From: Actinomadura sp. DC4
GTDB taxonomy: Bacteria; Actinomycetota; Actinomycetes; Streptosporangiales; Streptosporangiaceae
Assembly: GCF_030406325.1 (NCBI RefSeq)
Contig: NZ_JAUEQY010000003.1
Location: forward strand, 372,001-436,000
Length of the DNA stretch: 64,000 nucleotides
Reading direction: 5' to 3'
Part shown: piece after piece, positions 32,369 to 41,457 of the stretch
How the letters are laid out: every line of letters begins with the position of its first letter
How positions within the stretch are numbered: the stretch's first letter is position 1
Position numbers and translations under genes: made by a program
Notes under the pieces: model-generated
Seen by the model: only the letters and a program-made list of their open reading frames with translations
Told to the model about the DNA's origin: nothing
Databases searched by the model: none

Positions 32369-33180
32369 GGACTCTCCAGAATTGATTGGAGCAGTTTCAG
32401 AGACTCATCGTCTGACATCGCTGCGCCCCTGATCAAGTCGTAACGCAACCCGTATTCGCGGACAGTAGCCGGATTCCCGATGAGCTCACCGTCCAGGTGC
32501 CCTTCGAGATAGACCAGGTCGGGGCCGCTTTCGAAGCCCATTGACGTGAACGCTCCAGGGAGCCCGGCGTAGGAACCCTTGTCAGCCGCGACAATCTGCA
32601 GAGTGACGTTGGGTTGCCTCGCCCTCTCTATGAGGTGCTCGATCTGACCTTTCATGACCTCGCGACCGCCGATGGTGCGCCGTAAGGCCATCTCGTCCAT
32701 GACCGCCACGATGCGAAGTGGCTTCGGACGTACGAGGATCTCCTGGCGCTCCAGACGCTTCGTGACGAGATGCTCGATCTCCTCCGGATTTCGGCCCGCC
32801 TTCAGCACCTCGTAGGCGTACTCCCTGGTCTGGAGGATTCCGTTGACCACGATCGGATCGAAGACGTGCATCACCGTCGCCACGAGCTCGCGTTCCACGA
32901 ATTCCGGGAAGCCTGGCGGCACAGCGGTGAGGTGACGGGTTTCTGTGATGAGCTTCCAGAGGCGTACGAAGACGCCGTTGGTCTTGAAGTAGGTATCCAG
33001 GTCCTCGGCGAACTGCTTGGACGGGATGTTCTTGCCCGCCTCTATCTGGCCGATGAGTTGCGGCGTGTATCCGAGCGTCTCGGCGAGTTCGACCTTGGAC
33101 ATCGCGCCGCGCCAGGCCGTTAACTCGCCGGCGAAGGCGCGGACGGCCGGGGATTCGTAAGGGTCTTTCTGAGCCACCAT
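32365..33180 (-). CDS. XRE-family regulator with DUF5753 domain
   Basis: The 271-residue protein has a strong ribosome site (GGAGG) before its ATG. An HTH_31 domain lies at about 15-70 (MSKVELAETLGYTPQLIGQIEAGKNIPS, shown in parts). A DUF5753 domain follows at about 85-265, with EREL near 98, a late AADKGSYAGLPGAF and a further LVYLEG. This family is paired with DUF397 proteins, and the partner overlaps its 3' end. It is homologous to BldB/WhiJ-type developmental regulator pairs of streptomycetes by family knowledge. Its targets are unknown. Confidence 0.92.
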   Translation of the reverse strand: MVAQKDPYESPAVRAFAGELTAWRGAMSKVELAETLGYTPQLIGQIEAGKNIPSKQFAEDLDTYFKTNGVFVRLWKLITETRHLTAVPPGFPEFVERELVATVMHVFDPIVVNGILQTREYAYEVLKAGRNPEEIEHLVTKRLERQEILVRPKPLRIVAVMDEMALRRTIGGREVMKGQIEHLIERARQPNVTLQIVAADKGSYAGLPGAFTSMGFESGPDLVYLEGHLDGELIGNPATVREYGLRYDLIRGAAMSDDESLKLLQSILESP

Positions 33181-33252
33181 GACAGCGACCTCCGGGGGGG
33201 CTAAACGGTTCGTCGCAAACAGTAATCGAACGAATCCATTTAGTCACCCTGA

Positions 33253-34338
33253 TCAGCCAAGGCTGTGGACAACTTCTCCGAGGACCAGAGAGCCGACGAT
33301 CGCGGCGATGATCAGCCAGGTCGCGGGCCGGGCCATGTTGAGAGTCCAGCCGAAGCCGAACCGCTTGGGCACCAGCACCGACGGGTCGTCGCGGTTGAAG
33401 TAGAAGACGCCCCAGCGGTACAGGGCGTCGTCGTCGCGGTTGACCGTGCGCGCCCCACGCCCCGTACGCCCGCCCCCCGTGACGTGAAGGCGGCTCCCGC
33501 CTTGGCCGACGCGCACCGCCACGAGCAGCACGACCGCCACCCCGACCAGGCCCGGCGCGAAGCCGAGCGCGGAGCGTACGGGAGCGGGCGGTGACACCAC
33601 GTCCCACGCGGCCAGGGCCCCGAAGAGGAACGTGGCGCTCGTGCAGCCGGCCAGCACGAGCAGCACCCGGGAGACGGCCGCGACGAACCGCCGGTGCCGT
33701 ACCGACGCCGCCGGGTCCTCCACGTCCAGCCAGGCCCGGCTGTGCAGGACGGCCCCCGCCACCGCGACGAGCAGGACCGTCGCGGCGACCTGCATCAGCA
33801 CCGGGGCGAACACCGAGGCCACGGACTTGGCCGCGAAACGGTCGACCCGGCCGGAGAGGCCGAAGTGGGTGGGAAGGCGGGAAGGCAGGTGCGGGTACGC
33901 GGCGATTCCGGTGACCACCGTCGCGGCCGTCAGGAGGACCGCCGGGAGGGCCCAAGGCCAGGGGTAGCGCTCGGGATCGGTACGGAGTGAGGTGTCGGCG
34001 ACCGTCACCTGGCGGCGGCCGCCGTACCAGCGCTCGGCGGTCTTGGCCTCGGCGATCCGGCGACGGGCGCCCAGGTAGAGAGCCAGGCCCGTGAGGAGCT
34101 CGGCGCCGACCGCGACCGGGCCGGCCCAGGGCGCCACCAGGGCGAACACCGCCGCCGCCACGGTGACGACGGCGGTCACGACTCGATAGAGGCGTCGGGC
34201 CGCGAGCACGACCGGCGCCTCCGCGCGGTCGAACGGGACGCGGACGCCGAACGGGATCGTGGGCGGGACGATCGCCGGTACGAGCCACTGCGTGAACCCG
34301 ACGAGGACGACCGGCAGGACCGAGACGACGTGAATCAT
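33253..34338 (-). CDS. DUF1648-type multi-pass membrane protein
   Basis: The 361-residue protein starts at the ATG at 34338 (MIHVVSVLPVVLVGF), which overlaps the GntR stop. About eight hydrophobic segments are visible. A segment LPSRLPTHFGLSGRVDRFAAKS matches the DUF1648 signature, and a late soluble part with DDALYRWGVFYFNRDDPSVLVPKR matches DUF5808-like tails. Such proteins sit downstream of YtrA-type GntR regulators in Gram-positives and are linked to envelope stress. The function is not established. Confidence 0.85.
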   Translation of the reverse strand: MIHVVSVLPVVLVGFTQWLVPAIVPPTIPFGVRVPFDRAEAPVVLAARRLYRVVTAVVTVAAAVFALVAPWAGPVAVGAELLTGLALYLGARRRIAEAKTAERWYGGRRQVTVADTSLRTDPERYPWPWALPAVLLTAATVVTGIAAYPHLPSRLPTHFGLSGRVDRFAAKSVASVFAPVLMQVAATVLLVAVAGAVLHSRAWLDVEDPAASVRHRRFVAAVSRVLLVLAGCTSATFLFGALAAWDVVSPPAPVRSALGFAPGLVGVAVVLLVAVRVGQGGSRLHVTGGGRTGRGARTVNRDDDALYRWGVFYFNRDDPSVLVPKRFGFGWTLNMARPATWLIIAAIVGSLVLGEVVHSLG

Positions 34339-34733
34339 GATCGGCTCTCCAAAGAGGTTCGGAAACCGTCGAGGATCGCCCGGCAGCGACGCTGGATCTC
34401 GGCCTCGGACAGGCCCTGGGCGACGGCCTCGGCGAGGAGCGTCCGCGCGCGTCCCTCCCACTGGGAGGCGAGCGAGCCGTCCGGCGGGAGGGACGCGTCG
34501 CGGACGACCACCGCGCCCGTACGACGGCCGAGGCGGATGAGGCCCTCGCGGCGCAGCAGGTCGTACGCCTTGTTCACCGTGTGCATGTTGATGCCCAGGT
34601 CGGCGGCCAGCGCGCGGGTCGCGGGCAGTGAGTCGCCGGCGCGGAGCTCGCCGCCGGCGATCGCCTCGACGACGCGGTCGCGCAGTTGCTGGTACAGCGG
34701 TACCTCGTCGTCCGGCTCGACCATGAGGATCAT
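34335..34733 (-). CDS. GntR/YtrA-type transcriptional regulator
   Basis: The 132-residue protein is taken from the ATG at 34733 (MILMVEPDDEVPLYQQL), preceded by GGAG at a good distance. The wHTH spans about 12-75 (LPATRALAADLGINMHTVNKAYDLL, in part), and a short C-terminal helical tail (about 85-132) is typical of the YtrA subfamily. It is co-transcribed with the DUF1648-type membrane protein, which it probably represses. A palindrome lies upstream. Confidence 0.9.
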   Translation of the reverse strand: MILMVEPDDEVPLYQQLRDRVVEAIAGGELRAGDSLPATRALAADLGINMHTVNKAYDLLRREGLIRLGRRTGAVVVRDASLPPDGSLASQWEGRARTLLAEAVAQGLSEAEIQRRCRAILDGFRTSLESRS

Positions 34734-34755
34734 CCGAGGCTCCAGGGACGGTTGA

Positions 34756-34769
34756 TTGCTATATAACAA
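34756..34769. promoter_or_regulatory. YtrA/GntR operator
   Basis: TTGCTATATAACAA is a near-perfect inverted repeat (TTG, central TATATA, CAA) 23 bp upstream of the regulator's ATG. It is AT-rich in a GC-rich context and may overlap the -10 region, so it is suited to autorepression. Confidence 0.55.
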
Positions 34770-34838
34770 CTAGAACAAAGAGCGCGCAACCCTCCCGGCC
34801 CGACCAAACGCGGCATGTTCCCCGTACCATCGGCGATC

Positions 34839-35801
34839 GTGACGATTCGGTGGGGAATTCTGGGTACCGGCGGGATCGCCCGCACGTTCACCGAGGACCT
34901 GCTCCTCCTCGGACACGAGGTGGCGGCGGTCGGATCGCGTGCGGCGGAGACCGCCGAGGGGTTCGCCGGCAGGTACGACATCGCGCGGGCGTACGGGTCC
35001 TACGCCGAGCTCGCCGCCGACGACAAGGTCGACGTCGTCTACGTCGCGACCACGCACAACGTGCACCACTCCGCCGCCCGTACGTGCCTGGAGGCGGGGC
35101 GCGGCGTGCTCGTTGAGAAGCCGTTCACGACGTCTGCGGCCGACGCCGCGGAGCTGGTGAGTCTGGCCCGTGAGCGGAACCTGTTCGCGATGGAGGCGAT
35201 GTGGACGCGGTTCAACCCGCTCATCGCCCGCGTGCGCGAACTCGTCGGCGACGGCGCGATCGGCGAGGTCAAGGCGGTGTACGCCGACTTCAGCGAGAAC
35301 TTCCCGTTCGACGCGTCGCACCGGCTGTACGCTCCGGAGCTGGCCGGCGGGGCGCTGCTCGACCTCGGCGTCTACCCGGTCTCGTTCGCGTGGATGCTGC
35401 TCGGCGCGCCGGCGACCGTCCAGGCGGTGACGACGCCCGCGCCGACCGGGGTGGACGCGAACACCGGGATCCTGTTCGGGTACGAGTCGGGCGCGGTGGC
35501 GCTGCTGCACTGCGGGTTCCTCGCCAAGACGCCGCAGAGCGCGACGATCACGGGGACGGCGGGGTGGATCGAGGTGGCCGGGCCGTTCTGGCACCCGAAC
35601 GCGATGACGCTGCACCGCGACGGCGCCGAGCCGGAGACGTTCACGGTCGAGGTGTCCGGACACGGCTACACATACCAGGCCGAAGAGGTCGCCCGCTGTC
35701 TCGACGCCGGTCTCACAGAGTCGCCCACGATGCCGCTGGACGAGAGCGTCGCCATCATCCGCGCCCTCGACACCATCACCACCCGCCTGTCGCAGGAGTA
35801 G
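34839..35801 (+). CDS. Gfo/Idh/MocA-family NAD(P) oxidoreductase
   Basis: The 320-residue protein is taken from the GTG at 34839 (MTIRWGILGTGGIARTF); an ATG at 34815 would add eight residues. A possible -10 TACCAT nine bases before the GTG suggests a leaderless mRNA. It has the Rossmann motif GILGTGGIA, the catalytic-region EKPFTTSAADA with the conserved Lys, and a C-terminal sheet domain with DLGVYPVSFAW. It oxidises or reduces a sugar-like or diol substrate, unspecified here. It is single. Confidence 0.88.
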   Translation: MTIRWGILGTGGIARTFTEDLLLLGHEVAAVGSRAAETAEGFAGRYDIARAYGSYAELAADDKVDVVYVATTHNVHHSAARTCLEAGRGVLVEKPFTTSAADAAELVSLARERNLFAMEAMWTRFNPLIARVRELVGDGAIGEVKAVYADFSENFPFDASHRLYAPELAGGALLDLGVYPVSFAWMLLGAPATVQAVTTPAPTGVDANTGILFGYESGAVALLHCGFLAKTPQSATITGTAGWIEVAGPFWHPNAMTLHRDGAEPETFTVEVSGHGYTYQAEEVARCLDAGLTESPTMPLDESVAIIRALDTITTRLSQE

Positions 35802-35846
35802 CCCGCGAACGTGCAGGTGGTCACGTAACTATTCAGGTACGGCGAC

Positions 35847-35858
35847 TAGGATCACGTC
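35847..35858 (+). promoter_or_regulatory. Likely -10 element of a leaderless promoter
   Basis: TAGGAT (35847-35852) lies six bases before the GTG start codon of the RCK-domain gene, which has no ribosome site. This spacing is typical of leaderless actinobacterial transcripts. Confidence 0.45.
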
Positions 35859-37553
35859 GTGCCGACAGTCCCCCGACGTCGCAGCGCCATGCGTGGGCAC
35901 CTGGTCGTCTGCGGCGACACGCCGCTCGCCTTCCGGCTCGCCGACGAGCTCGCAACGCGATATCTGCAGGACGTCACCGTCATCCTCCCGTCCAAGAAAC
36001 GCAACCAGGGCCCGCAGATCGCCGAGCTGCCGCGGGTGAAGGTGCACGAGGCGCCCGAGCTGAACGACGAGACGTTCCGCGACGTCAACGCGGAGGCGGC
36101 GCGCGCGGTCGCGCTCGTCGGCAACAGCGAGGTCGGCAACATCCACGCCGCGCTGCGCGTACAGGAGCTCAACCCCGGCGCCCGGCTCGTCATCCGGATG
36201 TCGAACACCTCGCTCGGAGCGCGGATCCGCACGCTGTTCAACGACTGCGCGGTGCTGTCGGACGGCGCGATGGCCGCACCGTCGTTCGTGGCCGCCGCGC
36301 TCGGCGACCCGGCGCCCAGCCACGTACGTGTGGCGGGGCGGACGCTGTACGTCGCCCGGCGCAGCGACCGGCCGTCGACGATCATCTGCGGCCTGGCCGA
36401 CACGCGGCACTCGGAGGGCAATCCGCGGCTGCTGCCGGACCCGGGCGAGAGCGCGAACCTCGTCCTCGCGGTGGCCGACAAGACCCCGCGCGACCCGCTG
36501 CTGCAGCACCGGCCGCAGAGCAGCCCGTTCACCGCGCTGACGCGCAGCCTGCCGCTGATCTTCAACCGCCGGCTGATGCAGGTGGTGCTCGTCCTGCTCG
36601 GCGTGATCGTGGCCGGCACGGTCGTGCTCAGCGTCGCCGACGGGTACGGCGTCGGCAAGGCGATCTACTTCATGCTGCTCGACGTCGCGGGCGCGGCCGA
36701 CCCCGACCCGAAGATGGGCGCCCTCGGCAAGGTGACGCAGGTGGTGGTCACGCTCGCGAGCCTGGCCCTGGTGCCCGCGGTCACGGCGGCGGTCGTGGAC
36801 GCGATCGTGCGCGCCCGGCTCGCGGGACCGTTCGACCGCCTGCGCCAGCCGATCAGCGGGCACGTGGTGGTCGTCGGGCTCGGCGGCGTCGGCGTACGCG
36901 TCGTCGCGCAGCTCAACGACCTCGGCGTCCCCGTCGTGTGCGTCGACATCAACGAGGACGCGGTCGGGGTGCCCATGGCCCGCCGCGAGAGGCTGCCGAT
37001 CGTGATCGGCGACGCCACGCGGATGGAGACGCTGCGGAGCGCGTGGGTCAACACCTGCCGCGCGGTCGTCACCGTCACCAGCGACGACATCACCAACCTC
37101 GAGGCCGGGCTGAGCTCGCGCGAGCTGAAGGACAACGTACGGGTGGTGCTGCGGCTGTTCGACGACGACCTGGCGGGGCGGGTGCACCGCAACTTCCGGA
37201 TCCCGGTGTCGCGGAGCGTGTCCTTCCTGGCCGCGCCCGCTTTCGCCGCCGCGATGATGGAGCGCCAGGTCATCGGCACCATCCCGGTCGGCCGCAAGGT
37301 GATGCTCATCGCGGAGGTGCCCGTCGTGCCGGGCTCGGCGCTGGAGGGCTGCCCGCTGAGCGACGCCAACCAGCCGGGCGAGTCACGCGTGCTCGCGGTC
37401 GGCCGCCGCGGCGGGCAGCACTTCGACTGGGAGCCGCAGAACGGCTACATGCTCGTACGGGGCGACCGGCTCATCGTGCTGGCCACCCGTACGGGCATCG
37501 GCAACGTACGGGCCCGGAGCATCTCCCCGTCCGCGGCGTGGGGGCCGGGTTAG
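35859..37553 (+). CDS. RCK-2TM-RCK channel-like protein (TrkA-N domains, CASTOR/POLLUX-like layout)
   Basis: The 564-residue protein has a first Rossmann/RCK domain at about 11-165 (GHLVVCGDTPLAFRLADEL). Next come two membrane helices at about 228-248 and 288-312 that flank a re-entrant-like stretch (AIYFMLLDVAGAADPDPK). A second RCK domain follows from about 325 (GHVVVVGLGGVGVRVVAQL) and a small TrkA-C-like end (about 480-550). The layout fits a ligand-gated cation channel, but the TVGYG potassium filter is absent. The GTG start appears leaderless. Ion specificity is unknown. Confidence 0.75.
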   Translation: MPTVPRRRSAMRGHLVVCGDTPLAFRLADELATRYLQDVTVILPSKKRNQGPQIAELPRVKVHEAPELNDETFRDVNAEAARAVALVGNSEVGNIHAALRVQELNPGARLVIRMSNTSLGARIRTLFNDCAVLSDGAMAAPSFVAAALGDPAPSHVRVAGRTLYVARRSDRPSTIICGLADTRHSEGNPRLLPDPGESANLVLAVADKTPRDPLLQHRPQSSPFTALTRSLPLIFNRRLMQVVLVLLGVIVAGTVVLSVADGYGVGKAIYFMLLDVAGAADPDPKMGALGKVTQVVVTLASLALVPAVTAAVVDAIVRARLAGPFDRLRQPISGHVVVVGLGGVGVRVVAQLNDLGVPVVCVDINEDAVGVPMARRERLPIVIGDATRMETLRSAWVNTCRAVVTVTSDDITNLEAGLSSRELKDNVRVVLRLFDDDLAGRVHRNFRIPVSRSVSFLAAPAFAAAMMERQVIGTIPVGRKVMLIAEVPVVPGSALEGCPLSDANQPGESRVLAVGRRGGQHFDWEPQNGYMLVRGDRLIVLATRTGIGNVRARSISPSAAWGPG

Positions 37554-38449
37554 GCGTCGCGGCCGAGGTCGGCCAGGCCGGCGACGAGGATGTCGGCCAG
37601 GAGGCGGGCGCGGCCTCCGTCCGGGTCCAGGTCCGGGTCGAAGACGGTCACCTGGGCGCCGATCGCGCGTGGGGCCAGGGCGGTGAGCAGGCCGGTGAGC
37701 TCGTCGGGGTCGAGGCCGTCCGGGTCGGGGCTGTCCACCGACGGCATCACGCTCGGGTCGAGGATGTCCACGTCCAGGTGGAGCCAGTAGCCGCCCTCGG
37801 CCTCGCCGGCGACCTCCAGGATCCGGTGCGCGGCCCGTTCGACGCCCTCGTGCCGGATCCGTGAGGCGGGGATGACGGCGCCGAGCAGGGCCCTGGTCTC
37901 CTGGAGCTCCTCGTCGTAGTCGCGGCAGCCCGCGTGGACGACGTCGGCCGGGTCGAAGTACGGGGCGAGCCCGTCGAGGTCGGCGACCGCGGGCCAGTGG
38001 CGGCCCACCGCGGCGGCCAGGTCCTCACCGGCCAGGCTCGCGCACAGCTCGGAGTTGCCGGGGTGGCGGAAGTCGGTGTGCCCGTCGAGGTGGACCAGGC
38101 CATGACGGCCCGTACGCCGCAGCGCGAGGCCCGCCGCCACCAGGATGCTGCAGTCACCGCCGAGGACGAGCGGGGCCAGCCCGTCCGCGCGCAGTCCCCC
38201 GATGCGGTCGGCCAGCCGCCGCGCGTGCTCGACGATGGCGAGCTGGTTGCGGAGCTCGCCCGGTTTCGCCTCGTCGGCGTACCGTCCCGGCAGCACGACG
38301 CCCCGCTCCTGCGCGCCGAGTTCGGCGAGGCGCCGGTGAAGGCCAGCCTCGCGCAGCGCCTCCGGCGCCTTGGCGCAGCCGGGAACGCTGGTCTGCGCCG
38401 GCGGGCGCAGGCCCAGGTTGGTCGGTGCGGACAGCAGGCCGATCGTCAT
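37550..38449 (-). CDS. Arginase/agmatinase/formiminoglutamase-family protein
   Basis: The 299-residue protein is taken from the ATG at 38449 (MTIGLLSAPTNLGL). It has the dinuclear-manganese motifs GGDCSI, DGHTDF and HLDVDILDP in family order, so it hydrolyses a guanidino or formimino C-N bond. Downstream DPDLDPDGG and length are also normal. The substrate (arginine, agmatine or other) cannot be decided. Its 3' end overlaps the stop of the rightward RCK gene by four bases. Confidence 0.88.
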   Translation of the reverse strand: MTIGLLSAPTNLGLRPPAQTSVPGCAKAPEALREAGLHRRLAELGAQERGVVLPGRYADEAKPGELRNQLAIVEHARRLADRIGGLRADGLAPLVLGGDCSILVAAGLALRRTGRHGLVHLDGHTDFRHPGNSELCASLAGEDLAAAVGRHWPAVADLDGLAPYFDPADVVHAGCRDYDEELQETRALLGAVIPASRIRHEGVERAAHRILEVAGEAEGGYWLHLDVDILDPSVMPSVDSPDPDGLDPDELTGLLTALAPRAIGAQVTVFDPDLDPDGGRARLLADILVAGLADLGRDA

Positions 38450-38463
38450 CGCCACAGTGTGCC

Positions 38464-39855
38464 CTACTGCGCGACGAGCCCGTCCCGTCCGTGCATCCTG
38501 TGCGTCTTCACCTTGAACGCGCCGACGAGCGGGCCGGTGTCGAGCCGGATCCGGTTGTCGGACACGCGGGTCCTCTTGTGCTCGGTGTCGAGCGGCACGA
38601 TCACGTACTGCCGGCCGTCGATCGTCCCGGTCAGCACGGACGCCTCCTTGGCCTGCAGCCGGCCGCTCGGGAACTCGAACGTCCCGGTCAGCCGGGCGAG
38701 CATCGCGTACGGGACGTTCTTGGTCGTGTAGTAGCCGCCGGTCTCCAGGTCGCCGGTCGCCGCTTCCAGGGGGATGAGCAGCAGTTTGTCGCCATTGTCG
38801 TTGTAGGCCCGTACGAGCGGGTTGAACCTCGGGATCAGGTCGCTGTTCTGCTTGGCGAGCGCGTCCTGGATCGCCTGCCGCAGCTCGTCCGAGGGCTGCT
38901 CGGCGGTCGGCGGAACCCCCTGCAGCAGCAGGCCGACCGGGGTCTGGCCGCCCTGGACCATCTGCTTCTGCCAGGGCTTCTTCTCCTCGTCCAGGATCAG
39001 GCCGGCGAGGGCACCGAGCGGCGCGGCCTCGCCGTCGACGGTCAGGTGCCGCGGGTCCATGCCGCCCTGGTCGAGCGGCTGGTACGCGACGTGCTCGCGG
39101 ATGTCCGCGCGATTCTTGCGGTCGGCGCCCTGGGCCATGGCGGCGGAGATCGCGTCGAAGTAGCCGGAGGCACCTTCGGCGCCGTCGGTGGCGACGGCGC
39201 GCTTGGCCTCGTCGGGGTACTCCTTGCTCCACTTGCCGTACCAGTAGGCGGCGTTGCCGAGTCGCTGCCGCCGCTGGTTCGGGTCGTGGTAGGCGACGAC
39301 CACGTCGTCGTAGAGCATGGCGCGGTAGAGCCTCGGCGTGACCGCGAGGGGGTACTCCGTGCCCCGCATCTGCGTCGACGGCCGGCCGCGCTGCTGCCAG
39401 GAGTGGAACAGCTCGTCGGTGGCCGCACCGTACAGGATCTCCGACAGGCTCGCGTGTTCGCTCTTGGCCTCCTCGGCGTACGAGGGGTCGGCGGCGTTGA
39501 TCACGATGGCCGGGTGGCCGTCCCACGTCGTGTAGAGCGAGCCGGACTGCGGGATCACGACCTTGTGCTGGATGAGATCGGCGGCCGACAGGTTCTTGAT
39601 GCCCTCGACCGTGATCAGCCGGGCGTCCTTCCCGTCGCCGAGGATGATCCGGCGGTCCTTGAGGACGACGCCGGGCCAGATGCGCCCGGCGTCCGGCCAC
39701 ACCTTGGCCACGTAGCCGTGCACCTCGGTGGCGACCGGAGCGATCGCCGTCGCCTTGGAGACGACGGGAGGCTTTTCGGAGTGCCCGGCACATCCGGCGA
39801 CGGCGAGTCCGCCGCATGCGATCACGGCGATGCCGCGTCTGGTCCCGATGAACAC
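38464..39855 (-). CDS. Putative lipoprotein of unknown function (463 aa)
   Basis: The N-terminus has an RR pair, a short hydrophobic stretch and a lipobox LAVAGC (Cys about 22), so it should be a lipid-anchored extracellular protein. The rest is a large soluble domain with no recognised motif, although HGYVAKVWPDAGRIWPGVVL and DELFHSWQQRGRP are distinctive. It lies 15 bp upstream of, and in the same direction as, the arginase-family gene, so they may be co-transcribed. No function can be given. Confidence 0.75.
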   Translation of the reverse strand: MFIGTRRGIAVIACGGLAVAGCAGHSEKPPVVSKATAIAPVATEVHGYVAKVWPDAGRIWPGVVLKDRRIILGDGKDARLITVEGIKNLSAADLIQHKVVIPQSGSLYTTWDGHPAIVINAADPSYAEEAKSEHASLSEILYGAATDELFHSWQQRGRPSTQMRGTEYPLAVTPRLYRAMLYDDVVVAYHDPNQRRQRLGNAAYWYGKWSKEYPDEAKRAVATDGAEGASGYFDAISAAMAQGADRKNRADIREHVAYQPLDQGGMDPRHLTVDGEAAPLGALAGLILDEEKKPWQKQMVQGGQTPVGLLLQGVPPTAEQPSDELRQAIQDALAKQNSDLIPRFNPLVRAYNDNGDKLLLIPLEAATGDLETGGYYTTKNVPYAMLARLTGTFEFPSGRLQAKEASVLTGTIDGRQYVIVPLDTEHKRTRVSDNRIRLDTGPLVGAFKVKTHRMHGRDGLVAQ

Positions 39856-39952
39856 TGCTTACCCCCACTAGCGGCGACGTTGGCCTTTGGGGGGATCACG
39901 GCCCTTCCTTCCTGGCGATCATTCCCCGGTCGCAGGGTGGGGTAACGTCCGC

Positions 39953-40798
39953 TCACCCGAGGGGGCGTAGTTCGGCCTCGGTGGCGGCGTCGTGGTCGGT
40001 GGAGAGGCTGAGGCCGAGCCAGCGGGCGTCGCTCTCGGCGAGGGCCCGTCCGGCGGCCGTCGCGTAGCGGACCGCGTCGCTGCCGAGCACCAGCCGTACC
40101 GGCGGGTCGTCGGTGCCGGCGATCGTGAGGACGACCTGCGCGACCTTCGCCGGGTCACCGGCGGCCGGGACGCCGCCGCCGCCGAAGTGTGCGGCCAGCG
40201 CGCCCACGGTCGGCGCGTACGGCTCGCTGACCGGCGGGATCGTCATCGAGGAGCCGGCCCAGTCGGTGCGCATGCCGCCGGGTTCGAGGACGGTGACCTT
40301 GATGCCGAGCGGCGCGACCTCCTTTGCGAGCACCTCGGAGAAGCCGCCGACCGCCCACTTCGCGGCCTGGTAGGCGGACAGGCCCGGGGTGGTCACTCGC
40401 GCGCCCACCGAGGAGATCTGGATGATGTGGCCGCCGCCCTGCTCGCGCAGGACCGGCAGGGCGGCCTTGGTGACGTTGACGACGCCCAGGAGGTTCGTGT
40501 CGATCTGGGCGCGGAAGTCCTCTGCCGTGATGTCCTCGACGGAGACGAGGTTCGCGTAGCCGGCGTTGTTGACGACGACGTCGAGGCGGCCGAACGCCTC
40601 GACGGCCGTGCGTACGGCGGCCTCGGCGGCGTCCGGGTCGGTGACGTCGAGCCTCACCTGGCGGAGGCGGTCGCCGTGGTCGTCCGGCAGGTTGGGGGTG
40701 CGGGCGGTGGCGACAAGGGAGTGGCCGGCTTCGAGGACCGCCTCGGCGATGCTCCGTCCGAGGCCGCGGGAGGTGCCGGTGACGAGGAAGACGCTCAT
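39953..40798 (-). CDS. Short-chain dehydrogenase/reductase (SDR)
   Basis: The 281-residue classical SDR shows the cofactor motif TGTSRGLGRSIAE (about 7-19), NNAGYAN (about 87-93), and the catalytic Ser plus YQAAK (Tyr and Lys about 151-155). The C-terminal extension resembles the SDR group that includes ketoreductases acting on bulky substrates. It is divergent from a TetR gene with two operator palindromes between them, so its expression is probably induced by the TetR ligand. Confidence 0.92.
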   Translation of the reverse strand: MSVFLVTGTSRGLGRSIAEAVLEAGHSLVATARTPNLPDDHGDRLRQVRLDVTDPDAAEAAVRTAVEAFGRLDVVVNNAGYANLVSVEDITAEDFRAQIDTNLLGVVNVTKAALPVLREQGGGHIIQISSVGARVTTPGLSAYQAAKWAVGGFSEVLAKEVAPLGIKVTVLEPGGMRTDWAGSSMTIPPVSEPYAPTVGALAAHFGGGGVPAAGDPAKVAQVVLTIAGTDDPPVRLVLGSDAVRYATAAGRALAESDARWLGLSLSTDHDAATEAELRPLG

Positions 40799-40815
40799 GT
40801 TTCATTTCCTTTCGA

Positions 40816-40862
40816 CTAAACGGTTAGTTGGATACTAGTCGCGGTGTCAACTAACCGGTTAG
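40816..40862. promoter_or_regulatory. Two TetR operators between SDR and tetR genes
   Basis: CTAAACGGTTAG (40816-40827) and the perfect palindrome CTAACCGGTTAG (40851-40862) are near-identical sites, 35 bp apart start to start. The first lies in the SDR promoter, the second in the tetR promoter, which fits a divergent autoregulated pair. Confidence 0.75.
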
Positions 40863-40878
40863 CTGTACGGTTGGGGGC

Positions 40879-41457
40879 ATGGCAGGTGACGCTGAGGCGA
40901 CCCGACGGCGGCTGCTCGACGCGGCGACGCAGGAGTTCGCCGCGTACGGCATCGCCGGCGCGCGCGTCGACCGCATCGCCGCCGTGGCGAAGTCGAACAA
41001 GGCGCAGATCTACCACTACTTCGGGAGCAAGGACGCGCTGTTCGACGCGGTCTTCAACGAGCTCGTCGTGCGTACCGTACGGGAGGTGCCGATCGACCCC
41101 GCCGACCTGCCGGGCTACGCGGCGCGGCTGTTCGACGGCTACGAGGAGCGCCCGGACGTGCAGCGGCTGGCGACGTGGTACCGGCTGGAACGCGCGGACA
41201 CGCACTCGCCGCTGGACATCATCGTGACGAGCAACCGCGCCAAGGTCGAGGCGATCGCAGGGGCGCAGGAGGGCGGCCTGCTCCCCCGTCACCTGGCGCC
41301 GGAGGACCTCCTGGCGCTGGTGCTGACGATCGCGTCGATGTGGACGTCGATGACGCCTGAGTACGTGGCGTTGGTGGGCGGGCACACGCGCGCCCACCGC
41401 CGCCAGGTCGTCATCGACGCCGTACGCGCCCTCCTGTCCTCTCCCTCAGTGCCGTAG
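40879..41457 (+). CDS. TetR-family transcriptional regulator
   Basis: The 192-residue protein starts MAGDAEATRRRLLDAATQEF. The HTH lies at about 9-55 (GIAGARVDRIAAVAKSNKAQIYHYFGSK, in part), and the C-terminal ligand domain carries the segment seen in TetR_C group regulators (DTHSPLDIIV). It is divergent from the SDR gene, with operator sites at both promoters. Its 3' end overlaps the end of the GH31 gene by about 12 bp, tail to tail. Confidence 0.92.
   Translation: MAGDAEATRRRLLDAATQEFAAYGIAGARVDRIAAVAKSNKAQIYHYFGSKDALFDAVFNELVVRTVREVPIDPADLPGYAARLFDGYEERPDVQRLATWYRLERADTHSPLDIIVTSNRAKVEAIAGAQEGGLLPRHLAPEDLLALVLTIASMWTSMTPEYVALVGGHTRAHRRQVVIDAVRALLSSPSVP

Noticed and set aside
35201-37864. 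An 887-codon plus-strand frame
   Set aside because: It overlaps the Gfo/Idh/MocA and RCK genes in another frame and contains no recognisable motif.
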